Shown here piece by piece: positions 24,537-32,766 of a stretch of 50,478 nt of DNA. Both the position numbers and the translations under genes were made by a program. Location: NCBI GenBank assembly GCA_050290865.1, contig JBNKIW010000024.1:1-50478 (forward strand), given 5' to 3'. Source of the stretch: JARRLC01 sp050290865. Its GTDB lineage: Bacteria; Pseudomonadota; Alphaproteobacteria; Rhizobiales; Rhodomicrobiaceae. How positions within the stretch are numbered: position 1 is the first letter of the stretch; each line of letters opens with the position of its first letter. The notes below the pieces were generated by a model that saw only the letters and a program-made list of their open reading frames with translations, was not told where the DNA came from and did not search any database.

Positions 24537-25430
24537 CTATTTCGGCGCGTTCTTTTCCGTAGCCCCACCACTTGAGCTGTTGAAATAGCGGAAGAACTCG
24601 CTATTCGGCGAAATCACCAGCCGCGTCTCGCCCGATTTCAGCCCTTCCTCATAGGCCTGCATCGAGCGGTAGAAGGCGAAGAAATCCGGATCCTTGCTGA
24701 ACGCCGCCGCATAAATCTGGTTCCGCTCCGCGTCGCCCGAACCGCGCAGACGCTCGGCGTCGCGGCTGGCCTCGGCCTTGATGACCGTCGCCTGACGGTC
24801 GGCGTTTGCGCGGATCCGCTGCGCCTGCTCACCGCCGCGCGCCCGAAGCTCCGTCGCCTCCCGCTTGCGTTCCGTCTGCATGCGGGAATAGATCGCGGCG
24901 CTGTTCTCCGGCGGCAGATCGGCATGCTTGATACGCACGTCCACCACCTCGATGCCGAAGTCCTTCGCCTCGCCGTTCACGCGCTCCGCGATCTCGCGCA
25001 TCAGTTCCTCCCGCTTGTTCCGCACGACGTCGATGAAGGTCGTGCCGCCGAGCACGCCGCGCATCGCCGAGTCCATCACACCGTCGAGCCTCGCACGGGC
25101 ACCGGCTTCGTTCTTGACCGCCTGGAAGAACAGAAGCGGATTGATGATCTTGTAGCGCGCGAAGGCATCGACCACGAGACGTTTCTGGTCGGACGCCGTG
25201 ACTTCCTTCGACGAAATCTCCATATCGAGAATTCTCTTGTCGAAGAAGACCACTGACTGAATGAGCGGCCACTTCCAGTAAAGGCCCGGTTTCGTACGGA
25301 CCTCCTTGGGTTTTCCCAGTTCCAGAACAACCGCCGTCTTCGTCGTGTGCACGATATAATAGGAGTTATACGCCGCCACACCTGCGATACCGAGAAGGAG
25401 AATAAAGATCACAAAGATAGCATTCCTCAT
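24537..25430 (-). CDS. hflC: HflC, modulator of FtsH protease
   Basis: The 297-residue protein has an N-terminal membrane anchor (residues 4-22) and a SPFH/prohibitin domain: VVLELGKPKEVRTKPGLYWK, VDAFARYKIINPLLFFQAV, GIEVVDVRIKHADLPPENSA, and then a long coiled coil (RKREATELRARGGEQAQRIR). With HflK it forms the periplasmic cage around FtsH. The start overlaps the hflK stop by one base (TAATG), so the pair is translationally coupled. A DegP-type gene, often next in this operon, is not found. Confidence 0.94.
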   Translation of the reverse strand: MRNAIFVIFILLLGIAGVAAYNSYYIVHTTKTAVVLELGKPKEVRTKPGLYWKWPLIQSVVFFDKRILDMEISSKEVTASDQKRLVVDAFARYKIINPLLFFQAVKNEAGARARLDGVMDSAMRGVLGGTTFIDVVRNKREELMREIAERVNGEAKDFGIEVVDVRIKHADLPPENSAAIYSRMQTERKREATELRARGGEQAQRIRANADRQATVIKAEASRDAERLRGSGDAERNQIYAAAFSKDPDFFAFYRSMQAYEEGLKSGETRLVISPNSEFFRYFNSSSGGATEKNAPK

Positions 25431-26536
25431 TACTGCCCCCCACTCTTCGACCGGTTCAACTCGGTCAGGGGCAGATACGGCACCACACCTCCGGCCTTGT
25501 TGTCGATGATGATCTTGTCGGTACCGCCCAGCACGCGCTCCATGGTCTCAAGGAACATGCGCTTACGCGTCACGTCCGGCGCCTTGGCGTATTGCTCGTA
25601 GACTTTCAGGAAGCGGTCGGTCCGGCCCTTGGCCTCGGCGACCGTCTGCTCCTTGTAGGCCTCGGCGGCCTGCAGGATGACCTGTGCCTGGCCTCGCGCT
25701 TTCGGTACTTCGCTGTTGGCGTAGGCTTGGGCCTCGTTCTGCAGGCGCTCCTGGTCGGCCTTGGCGGCCTGCACGTCGCGGAAGGCGTCGATCACCTGCG
25801 ACGGCGGGTCCACCTTCTGCAACTGCACCTGCGTGATCTTCACCCCGGCACCGTAGTTATCCAGCGTCCGCTGCATCAGGTTGCGCACCGCATCCTCGGT
25901 TTCCCTGCGATTCTTGGTGAGAATGGGCTGGATATCGTTCTGGCCGACGATTTCACGCATCGCGCTCTCGGCCACATCCTTGACCGTGCCTTTCGGGTTC
26001 TGGATGTTGAACAGGAACGCCGCGGCGTCATCGATCCGCCAGAGGACCGTGAATTCGATATCGACGATGTTTTCATCGCCCGTGAGCATCAGACTTTCCT
26101 CGGGCAGATGCCGGACGATATCGCCGCCACTCCCATAGGTCGAACGGGTGGTGTGCATGCCGACTTCTTCGCGGTTCACTCTCGTCACCGCGGGCAGATA
26201 CACCTCTTCGATCGGATAGGGCCACCGGAAGCTGAGTCCCGGAGGCAGCGTGCGGTTGACCTCGCCAAAACGCAGGACCACGCCCTGCTGATCGGGCTGC
26301 ACCGTGACGGTGAAAGAAATGAAGGCCACGACCGCAATGGCCACCACGACGATGATCGCCACGATTCCACCCATGCCGCCGCCGGGCATCGCCTGCTTCA
26401 GCCGGTCCTGGCTGCGCTTCAAAAGGTCTTCGAGATCGGGCGACCCGCCTGAAGGCCCCTGCCCCCATGGCCCGCCGCCGCTCCCTTTCCAGCCGCCGCC
26501 ACCGCCGCCGCCGCCGTTCTGACTACTCCAGGGCAT
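25430..26536 (-). CDS. hflK: HflK, modulator of FtsH protease
   Basis: The 368-residue protein begins with a Gly-rich tail (GGGGGGGGWKGSGGG) typical of HflK, a membrane helix near residues 57-76, and an SPFH domain: LRFGEVNRTLPPGLSFRWPY, NIVDIEFTVLWRIDDAAAFL, VKITQVQLQKVDPPSQVIDA. It partners HflC in the FtsH-regulating complex. AGGAAAG precedes the ATG at 26536. Its order behind lrp-folA is a familiar alphaproteobacterial arrangement. The 225 bases upstream probably hold its promoter. Confidence 0.94.
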   Translation of the reverse strand: MPWSSQNGGGGGGGGWKGSGGGPWGQGPSGGSPDLEDLLKRSQDRLKQAMPGGGMGGIVAIIVVVAIAVVAFISFTVTVQPDQQGVVLRFGEVNRTLPPGLSFRWPYPIEEVYLPAVTRVNREEVGMHTTRSTYGSGGDIVRHLPEESLMLTGDENIVDIEFTVLWRIDDAAAFLFNIQNPKGTVKDVAESAMREIVGQNDIQPILTKNRRETEDAVRNLMQRTLDNYGAGVKITQVQLQKVDPPSQVIDAFRDVQAAKADQERLQNEAQAYANSEVPKARGQAQVILQAAEAYKEQTVAEAKGRTDRFLKVYEQYAKAPDVTRKRMFLETMERVLGGTDKIIIDNKAGGVVPYLPLTELNRSKSGGQ

Positions 26537-26761
26537 CGCTTTCCTGTCCTTGGTTAACGCTCTCTAATGTTCACCGCGTATGCTCGCCGAACGCGGTTAA
26601 CACTGTGTTTCATTTAGGTACAAATTGAAATCATCACACCGGATGGGCGGGTTATAGGCCACGCCTGTGCTCAACGCAAACAGAGTCGGGTATTCCGGAC
26701 CATGAATGCTAAAACGCATCCGCGGCATATGGCGTCGGACGAATGCGACGTCAACAGGGCG

Positions 26762-27280
26762 TCAGACGCGATCGAAGACACTCAGAGTGAACGCGTATTC
26801 GTCCTTCGGGCCGCGCGGATGGGGCTCGCAGTGTGTTTCTCTCCAGCGCGAGAAGTCTGTTTCCGGGAAATGGACGTCGCCATCGACCTCGGCATGAACC
26901 CGCGTTAAATGGAGGCGCCGCGCAAACGGCAGGCACATGCGATAAAGCTCGGCGCCGCCGATGACCATGATTTCCCCTGCTCCGCGCGTCCGCGCGCATT
27001 CGCGGCCGATGTCCAGCGCCTCATCCAGACTGTGCGCGACGATTATGCCGGGCGCCGCGAAATGCGGGTCGCGGGTCAGGACGATATTGTCGCGCCCGTC
27101 CAGCGGACCGTTCAGGGATGCGAAGGTCCTGCGGCCCATGATCACCGGCTTGCCCATGGTGATACGGCGGAAATGCTTCATATCCGAGGACAGGCGCCAG
27201 GGCAGGCCCCCGCCGCGGCCGATGACGCCGTTCCCGGCAACGGCCACCACCAGAGCCAGGACCGGTTCAGCGTCTGTCAC
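26762..27280 (-). CDS. folA: Dihydrofolate reductase
   Basis: The 172-residue protein matches DHFR: VVAVAGNGVIGRGGGLPWRL with the WRL before the catalytic acid position, DMKHFRRITMGKPVIMGRRT, and MVIGGAELYRMCLP. It reduces dihydrofolate with NADPH. The start is GTG at 27280, eight bases after AAGGAG; the longer frame to 27337 adds a non-family stretch. It overlaps the 3' end of the lrp-type gene by 14 bases, so translation is probably coupled. A thyA gene is not adjacent. Confidence 0.93.
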   Translation of the reverse strand: MTDAEPVLALVVAVAGNGVIGRGGGLPWRLSSDMKHFRRITMGKPVIMGRRTFASLNGPLDGRDNIVLTRDPHFAAPGIIVAHSLDEALDIGRECARTRGAGEIMVIGGAELYRMCLPFARRLHLTRVHAEVDGDVHFPETDFSRWRETHCEPHPRGPKDEYAFTLSVFDRV

Positions 27281-27806
27281 CGTGCTGGCTCCTTCCCCGC
27301 ACCGCACCATCTGCTCTGGCGGATGCAGTGGCGGCATTTATGCCTGCGGCGAAGCCGAGCGGCAGCTCCGTCGTGTATTTGATCTGCTCCATGGCGAAAC
27401 TCGAACTGACGTCGTTCAGTTCCATGCGCTCTATGAGCTGCTTGTAGAAGCGATCGTAGCTGTCGATGTCGGGCACGGTCACGCGCAGCAGGTAGTCCAC
27501 CTGCCCGCTCATGCGATAGGCCTCGACGATCTCCGGCATCTCGCGCAGCACGGTGTGGAAGCGCTCCAGCCAGACCGGACTGTGCTCCGATGTGGTAATG
27601 GCCACGAACACGGTGACGCCCGCATTGACCTTCCTGGCATTGAGGAGCGCCACCCGCGCTTCTATGACGCCTTCCTGTTCGAGCTTCTGAATCCGGCGCC
27701 AGCACGGCGTCGTCGACAGCCCGACTTCCTTGCCGATCTCCGCGACCGGCAAAGTGCAATCCTTCTGCAGGATCCTGAGAATTTTGATATCGATGGCATC
27801 GAGCAT
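27267..27806 (-). CDS. Lrp/AsnC-family transcriptional regulator
   Basis: The 179-residue protein begins MLDAIDIKILRILQKDCTLP, the start of an Lrp/AsnC HTH, with EVGLSTTPCWRRIQKLEQEG as recognition region. The C-terminal half is the RAM/ligand-binding domain (TSEHSPVWLERFHTVLREMP, YRMSGQVDYLLRVTVPDIDS). It probably senses an amino acid. The last about 25 residues, after the family end, run into the folA start and are low in complexity. Ribosome site AGAGG. Confidence 0.9.
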   Translation of the reverse strand: MLDAIDIKILRILQKDCTLPVAEIGKEVGLSTTPCWRRIQKLEQEGVIEARVALLNARKVNAGVTVFVAITTSEHSPVWLERFHTVLREMPEIVEAYRMSGQVDYLLRVTVPDIDSYDRFYKQLIERMELNDVSSSFAMEQIKYTTELPLGFAAGINAATASARADGAVRGRSQHGDRR

Positions 27807-27910
27807 GCGCGCGCCTCTGCTTGCGTGGAAAAAAATCGCCTTGCGGACGGCAAAATCCTAACCTTCATAGTATGAATTGCGCGCGGGCGCCAGATCAAGG
27901 GATTCGTTTT

Positions 27911-28558
27911 CTAAACGCGCGGCTTTCGCGTCGCCAGCAGCCGGCGTACCTCGCGCCTCAGATACGGCACCGTCTCCGCCTCGAACCAGGGATGCCGCTT
28001 GAGCCAGGCATTGTTTCGCCAGGACGGATGCGGGAGGGGCACACAGCCCTCCGCCGCGTAGGCGCGCCAGTTCGCGACCGTCGCCGTCAGCGAACCGCCG
28101 GCTGCGCGTCCCAGATGCCAGTTCTGCGCATACGACCCGATGAGAACCAGGAGTTCGAAGCGCGGAAGCGCCGCGAACAGCCGCTCACGCCAGACACGCG
28201 CGCATTCACGCCGCGGCGGAAGGTCACCGCCTTTTGCATCCAGCCCCGGAAAACAGAATCCCATCGGCGCAATGGCCACACGGGCTTCGTCATAGAACTC
28301 ATCCTCCGTCACCCCCAGCCAGTCGCGCAGACGGTCGCCGGACGGATCGGTGAAAGGACGCCCCGAAGCGTGCACGCGCGTGCCGGGCGCCTGACCGACG
28401 AGGCACAGCCGCACCGTCGAACTCACGCGCAGCACCGGGCGCGGCTCATGCGGCAGCACGCCGCCGCAAAGCGCGTCGCGGCAAATGCGGCAGGCGCGGA
28501 TCTCGGCGAGAAGCGCGGCAAGCACCGGATCGAGGACCGGCGGGTCGGGACTGGCCAT
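27911..28558 (-). CDS. Uracil-DNA glycosylase-superfamily protein
   Basis: The 215-residue protein has CRICRDALCGGVLP near the start, the motif LCLVGQAPGTRVHASGRPFT (A-loop of the UDG superfamily with GQAPG), and PLPHPSWRNN near the end, the HPS-type leucine-loop motif. It should remove uracil or related bases, but this branch may act differently from families 1 and 4. A single early Cys pair is less than the four Cys of the family-4 Fe-S enzymes. It lies three bases downstream of the MBL-fold gene and is probably in its operon. Confidence 0.8.
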   Translation of the reverse strand: MASPDPPVLDPVLAALLAEIRACRICRDALCGGVLPHEPRPVLRVSSTVRLCLVGQAPGTRVHASGRPFTDPSGDRLRDWLGVTEDEFYDEARVAIAPMGFCFPGLDAKGGDLPPRRECARVWRERLFAALPRFELLVLIGSYAQNWHLGRAAGGSLTATVANWRAYAAEGCVPLPHPSWRNNAWLKRHPWFEAETVPYLRREVRRLLATRKPRV

Positions 28559-28561
28559 GCC

Positions 28562-29305
28562 TCAAAAATCGAACACCACGCCGTCATCCGCAAGCTCGTA
28601 ACGCGTGCGGTCAACATGTTGCCGAGCGGCGAGCATGGCGTCTCCCATGTGGGTAAGCACCGTCCGTCTGGCGCCGATCGCCGCGTGATGCCGGTCGATG
28701 GTCGCGTAGTCGAGATGCATGGGGAGCTGGAGGTCATACTGGTTGCATTCGAGCAGGTAGAGGTCGGCACCGCGCCCCACCTCAACCACGGCGTCCGACC
28801 AGCCTGCGTCACCCGAATAGGCGAAAACCTTCCCCCCCAGCTCGAAACGCAGCGCGCAGGACGGCGAACCGGAATAATGATCTACCTCGAAAGGCGTCAC
28901 TGCGACGCCATCGAAATCGTGGCGCACGCCGGGCGGCATTTCGATGAAGTTCAGCTCGAAATCGGGCGTGAGGCTGGCAATGCGGGGATAGAGCACCTCG
29001 CAAGCCAGCCGGAACCGCGCCTCCAGGCCGAGAGGACCGGCAAGCGTGAGCGGCGTACGGCGCTGGCGGGGGTAGACCGCATCGATGAACAGGAACGGCA
29101 GGCCGCCGAAATGATCACCATGCAGATGACTGATGAAAACCAGCGGGATGTCGTTGCTGGTAAGCCCCGCGCGATGCAATCCCGTGAGCACTGACGGCCC
29201 GCAGTCCACCAGGATGCGCTGCCCGCCGTTGTCCAGCATATAGCAGCTCATCAGCCGCCCGCCGGCGCTGAAAGCATCGCCCGATCCGAGAATTGTCAGT
29301 TTCAT
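28562..29305 (-). CDS. MBL-fold metallo-hydrolase, RNase Z-like
   Basis: The 247-residue protein starts at 29305 (after AGGAAA) with MKLTILGSGDAFSAGGR, then the metal motif HLHGDHFGGLPF (HxHxDH), ILVDCGPSVLTGL upstream of it, YSGDAGWSD (the aspartate bridge) and the final LTHMGD. This pattern is the metallo-beta-lactamase fold of the RNase Z/AtsA-like group. The substrate is not clear. Longer frames reaching 29524 lack a ribosome site. Confidence 0.85.
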   Translation of the reverse strand: MKLTILGSGDAFSAGGRLMSCYMLDNGGQRILVDCGPSVLTGLHRAGLTSNDIPLVFISHLHGDHFGGLPFLFIDAVYPRQRRTPLTLAGPLGLEARFRLACEVLYPRIASLTPDFELNFIEMPPGVRHDFDGVAVTPFEVDHYSGSPSCALRFELGGKVFAYSGDAGWSDAVVEVGRGADLYLLECNQYDLQLPMHLDYATIDRHHAAIGARRTVLTHMGDAMLAARQHVDRTRYELADDGVVFDF

Positions 29306-29620
29306 GGCGTTTCCTGTCTTTGCGCCGGGCGCAGACAGCGGGCGGAGCCGCACTGCGGCAACGGCGGAATTGCTTGGACGACGGAAGCCCGGCGCGAGCG
29401 CCAGCCACCAGCCGCAGATTGTGTTGATACCGTGGCGGCGGCGCGTTGCATAGATGCCGCGACAACTTAGGGGATCGCACGCCACCGGCGCGGATGCGGC
29501 AGGGGGGCGAAGCGAGGCTGACACGCTCGTCTCCCGTCCCTGGCGAAGCGGTGGCGCGCCGCTGCAGGTGACGGCGGAACAAGGCAGGGATGAGGGGCGC
29601 CACGGCGCCCCATCACCGGA
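29306..29620. other. Intergenic, no gene seen
   Basis: This 315-base GC-rich stretch lies between the MBL-fold gene start and the end of the SulP gene. I find no RNA gene, terminator or credible ORF in it. Confidence 0.4.
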
Positions 29621-31462
29621 TCACGACGCGGCGGCGGCAGGCACCGGCTCGTCGTCACTCTCCTGCGGTTCCTGCTTGCCCATCCGGCCGCATTCGACGA
29701 AGACCCTGCTGGCGCAGGCGCGGCAAACATCATAGTCGAGTTTACGGTAAATGGTGCGTAGGGCCGTCGTCTTCGAGTGGAACACGTTCTCCCAGCCGAT
29801 TTCGCTCATGTAATCGCCGCGCTCCAGGCGCTGGATCACCTGCTCCTTCGGCCGGATCAGGTACAGGCCGCCGCCTCGCGCGCGGTAGCTGCGCGCCATG
29901 GCCGCCAGCGCCTCGGCACCGGCGACGTCGACGAAGTTCACGCCTTGCATGATGATGACAAGGTGCTTTGGGGACGGATCCTCTTTCTGATAGCTCAGAA
30001 TTTCCTCGTTGAACGCGGACACGGCGCCGAAAAACAGCGATCCGTCGACGCGAATGACCCGGAGTTGCGAACATTCCGGCAGATCGGGCCTCGTATCGGT
30101 GAATTTCCGGTTCGACTGCGACGGATCGGGCACGCGGCGGTGAATCTGCGGATGCGCCGTCTTATGCAGATACAGCACCAGCGACAGCATCACGCCGGCG
30201 AAGATCGCCAGCTCCAGTTCCAGAAACAAGGTGGACAGGAACGTCACCACCAGGACGCCGGTCTCGGAGCGGCTCGTCCGGATGATCTGCGCGATGTGAT
30301 GGAAGTCCACCAGCCCCCAGCCGACGAGGAACAACACGCCCGCCATGGCCGCATTGGGCATGTAGGCGGCAAGCGGCGCCACCAGAAGGACGATGATCAT
30401 CAGCAACACCGCTGCGATGATCGAGGAAAGCGGCGTCTTGGCGCCCGCAGCGTAGTTGACGCCCGAGCGGTTGAACGAGCCGGTCGCGACGTAACCGGAA
30501 AAGAACGCGCCGGCCATGTTTGACAGGCCCTGGCCGACGAATTCCTGGCTGGCGTTGATGTGCTGGCCGCTGCGGATGGCCATCGCCCGCGAAATCGACA
30601 GAGCCTCGGTCAGTGCGAACAGCGTGACCGCGAGCGCCGCCGGTGCCAGGGCGCGCCAGGTCGCCGGATCGAAACTCGGAGCGGAAAGCGGCGGCAGCGT
30701 TGCCGGCAGCGCGCCGACCGTCGGAATACTCCAACCCGCCAGAGAAGTCGCCACGCCCGCGACGCTGCCCGTCACGATGGCTGCAATCATGTAGGGAAAG
30801 CGCGGGAAATAGTGGCGCGCGGCTATACCCGTTCCCAGTGTCACCGTCCCCACGATGGCGACCGGCACGGCGATGTCCTGAAGATGGTTAAACAAGTAAA
30901 GAAGCGTCTCGTGAAAATGCGTTCCCCGCGGAATGGGCAGGCCGAAGAAATTCTTGATCTGGTTGGAGGCAATCAGGATGCCCGCACCCGCGGTGAAACC
31001 GATCACCACCGAATGCGAGATGAAATTGACCAAGCCGCCGAGCTTGAACAACCCGAGCGTCAATTCCAGCAACCCGACCATCAGGGCGAGCGTCAGCGCG
31101 AGATGCACGTAATAGGCGGATGCGGGCTCCACCGCTTGGCCGGTCGCCGGATCGGTGAGCGCGGTGAGGGACGAGTACAGCACGATCGAGGCAGCCGTCG
31201 TCGGCCCGGACACGAGGTGCCACGACGAGCCGAACAGCGCCGCGATGATCGCCGGGATCATGCCGGCGTAAAGACCGTACTCCGGCGGCATCCCGGCGAT
31301 GGTGGCAAAGGCCACGCCCTGCGGCAGAACGACCAGCGCGCCGGTTATTCCCGCCCAAAGGTCGGCATTGAATGTCTGCCGGTTCACCATGGGCAGCCAG
31401 TTGAGAAATGGAAAGATGCTGTCCCAACGGATGAACCGGTCCGATATTGGCTGGATGGCCAT
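29621..31462 (-). CDS. SulP-family sulfate permease with STAS domain
   Basis: The 613-residue protein has the SulP core of many membrane helices: WAGITGALVVLPQGVAFATI (the family's N-terminal signature), SSWHLVSGPTTAASIVLYSS, and later VATGSFNRSGVNYAAGAKTP. A STAS domain follows at about 475-580 (VIRVDGSLFFGAVSAFNEEI). It probably moves sulfate or another anion. The C-terminal tail carries CRACASRVFVECG, a Cys group not needed by the family. AAGGAG precedes the ATG. An FNR-type palindrome lies about 134 bases upstream, and the gene follows the apr region on the same strand, so a link to sulfur oxidation (sulfate export) is a fair inference. Confidence 0.85.
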   Translation of the reverse strand: MAIQPISDRFIRWDSIFPFLNWLPMVNRQTFNADLWAGITGALVVLPQGVAFATIAGMPPEYGLYAGMIPAIIAALFGSSWHLVSGPTTAASIVLYSSLTALTDPATGQAVEPASAYYVHLALTLALMVGLLELTLGLFKLGGLVNFISHSVVIGFTAGAGILIASNQIKNFFGLPIPRGTHFHETLLYLFNHLQDIAVPVAIVGTVTLGTGIAARHYFPRFPYMIAAIVTGSVAGVATSLAGWSIPTVGALPATLPPLSAPSFDPATWRALAPAALAVTLFALTEALSISRAMAIRSGQHINASQEFVGQGLSNMAGAFFSGYVATGSFNRSGVNYAAGAKTPLSSIIAAVLLMIIVLLVAPLAAYMPNAAMAGVLFLVGWGLVDFHHIAQIIRTSRSETGVLVVTFLSTLFLELELAIFAGVMLSLVLYLHKTAHPQIHRRVPDPSQSNRKFTDTRPDLPECSQLRVIRVDGSLFFGAVSAFNEEILSYQKEDPSPKHLVIIMQGVNFVDVAGAEALAAMARSYRARGGGLYLIRPKEQVIQRLERGDYMSEIGWENVFHSKTTALRTIYRKLDYDVCRACASRVFVECGRMGKQEPQESDDEPVPAAAAS

Positions 31463-31595
31463 GCTAACTCCTTCCCCGGCGCCAATCGGGGCGGCGCCAC
31501 GGCATGTTCCCTTTATGTTCCCAATAGCTCTCTTGCCCCGGCCGGGACCGAGCGACCGATCCCCGCCGTTTACGCCTATGCGGGCACTATGTCAT

Positions 31596-31609
31596 TTGAT
31601 CCAGATCAA
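31596..31609. promoter_or_regulatory. FNR/CRP-type palindrome upstream of the SulP gene
   Basis: Perfect TTGAT-CCAG-ATCAA; the symmetry extends to ATTTGAT-N4-ATCAAAT. This is the consensus of FNR-type oxygen-responsive regulators and relatives (FixK, Dnr). Confidence 0.65.
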
Positions 31610-31737
31610 ATCTCACATGCATTTTCTACGCATCTTGACAAGACAGGCACCAGTTCACGTGATGATGCGCATTCTCACGGAATACCATGCTCGATTTCCG
31701 CCGGATCACGCCAAGATCGTGCCGCCGCTGCGAAGCA

Positions 31738-32670
31738 TCACCCGCCGCCTGTTTCGGTGCGCGCGCGGGCAATGCCTTCCTGCAGAACCTCGGGATGCAT
31801 ATCCAGCGTCGGTTCGTTGAAGAGGACATTCTTCAGCCAGTCGAAGCCCAGCTGCAGGAGCACCTCGTCATTCTTGCGCGCCGTTTCCAGCGCCTCCTCG
31901 GGGATGTTGTACACCTTGAGGAACCGGCTCTCGAAAACGAAGCGGCGGAAGCGCTCGACATCGGTGGAAACCATGAAGAACATCTGCCGGACCTGCCGGG
32001 TCGGCTCCTTGCCCATGACGCCACCCATGGAGCGCCAGGACGCCAGCTTCATCAGGATGTCCATCCAGCCGCGGTTGACCTGCTCGTAGCGCTCGACGCC
32101 CTGCTCCTTGCGGAATTCGGCGACAGTCTGGCGCTTTTCCTCCGCGTGGCCCTGGCAGTGCTCCTCGCGGACGAGAAAATGGAAGTCATCCTTGGCCTCC
32201 GCCTCCTTCATCTTCACCGAGATCAGACCCAGCGGGTAGTAGCGGCAGGCGGACGGGCGGAAGTCGTAGACGCGGCAGCCCTCCACCTTGTCCATGAAGG
32301 GGCACGCGCCCTGCCCGTCATCGCCGCCCATCTTGATCTTGGCGACCGGCATACCCGACTCCGCGTGCTCGGCCGGCACCGTGTAGCCCTCGAGAAACTC
32401 CGCGGGCGTGAGGTGCAGGTAGCGCGCCAGGCGCAGGATGTCGTACGGCGGCAGCGTGATATCGGCGCCGTGGCAGCATGTGTTCCAGCAGGAAACGTCT
32501 TTGTGGCAGTGGAAGCAGAAGTCGTCGTCGTTCCCGAGCTTCACCGGCTGGACGGGGTTGGCGGACTGCGCGCGGACCGCGTCGAACATGTTCACTTCGA
32601 CGTCGCGGCCATAAGTGGGGCGCTGCACGGCCTCTCCATTTTCGTCCTCGGGGGTTCCCATGATACGCAT
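31738..32670 (-). CDS. YkgJ-type cysteine-cluster protein of the apr region
   Basis: The 310-residue protein carries the metal-binding pattern of the YkgJ (CxxCxxCC) family. Near residue 48 it reads FCFHCHKDVSCWNTCCHG, i.e. C-x2-C-x5-C-x3-CC, followed by ITLPPYDILRLARYLHL. The second part GCRVYDFRPSACRYYPLG near residue 125 is the rest of the family motif. The protein is longer than small YkgJ members, with a C-terminal helical half of unknown role. It probably binds Zn or an Fe-S cluster. It lies downstream of aprA on the same strand, separated by about 97 bases with a hairpin, so a part in APS reductase maturation or electron transfer is inferred, not shown. AAGGA lies close to the start at 32670; 32661 is an alternative. 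Confidence 0.72.
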   Translation of the reverse strand: MRIMGTPEDENGEAVQRPTYGRDVEVNMFDAVRAQSANPVQPVKLGNDDDFCFHCHKDVSCWNTCCHGADITLPPYDILRLARYLHLTPAEFLEGYTVPAEHAESGMPVAKIKMGGDDGQGACPFMDKVEGCRVYDFRPSACRYYPLGLISVKMKEAEAKDDFHFLVREEHCQGHAEEKRQTVAEFRKEQGVERYEQVNRGWMDILMKLASWRSMGGVMGKEPTRQVRQMFFMVSTDVERFRRFVFESRFLKVYNIPEEALETARKNDEVLLQLGFDWLKNVLFNEPTLDMHPEVLQEGIARARTETGGG

Positions 32671-32723
32671 TTTTCCTTGTTGGCGAGGTCTTTATGACGT
32701 CGCTGGTACCAGACAAATAGAGC

Positions 32724-32747
32724 GAGGAGGCGACAACTCGCCCCCTC
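32724..32747 (-). terminator. Hairpin between aprA and the YkgJ-type gene
   Basis: GAGG-A-GGCGA, loop CAAC, then TCGCC-C-CCTC: nine base pairs with one mismatch. In the minus direction no T tract follows, so it is more likely an mRNA-stabilising or partial-termination element than a full terminator. A T5 follows on the plus strand. Confidence 0.4.
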
Positions 32748-32766
32748 ACCCTGCATTTTTCAGCCC

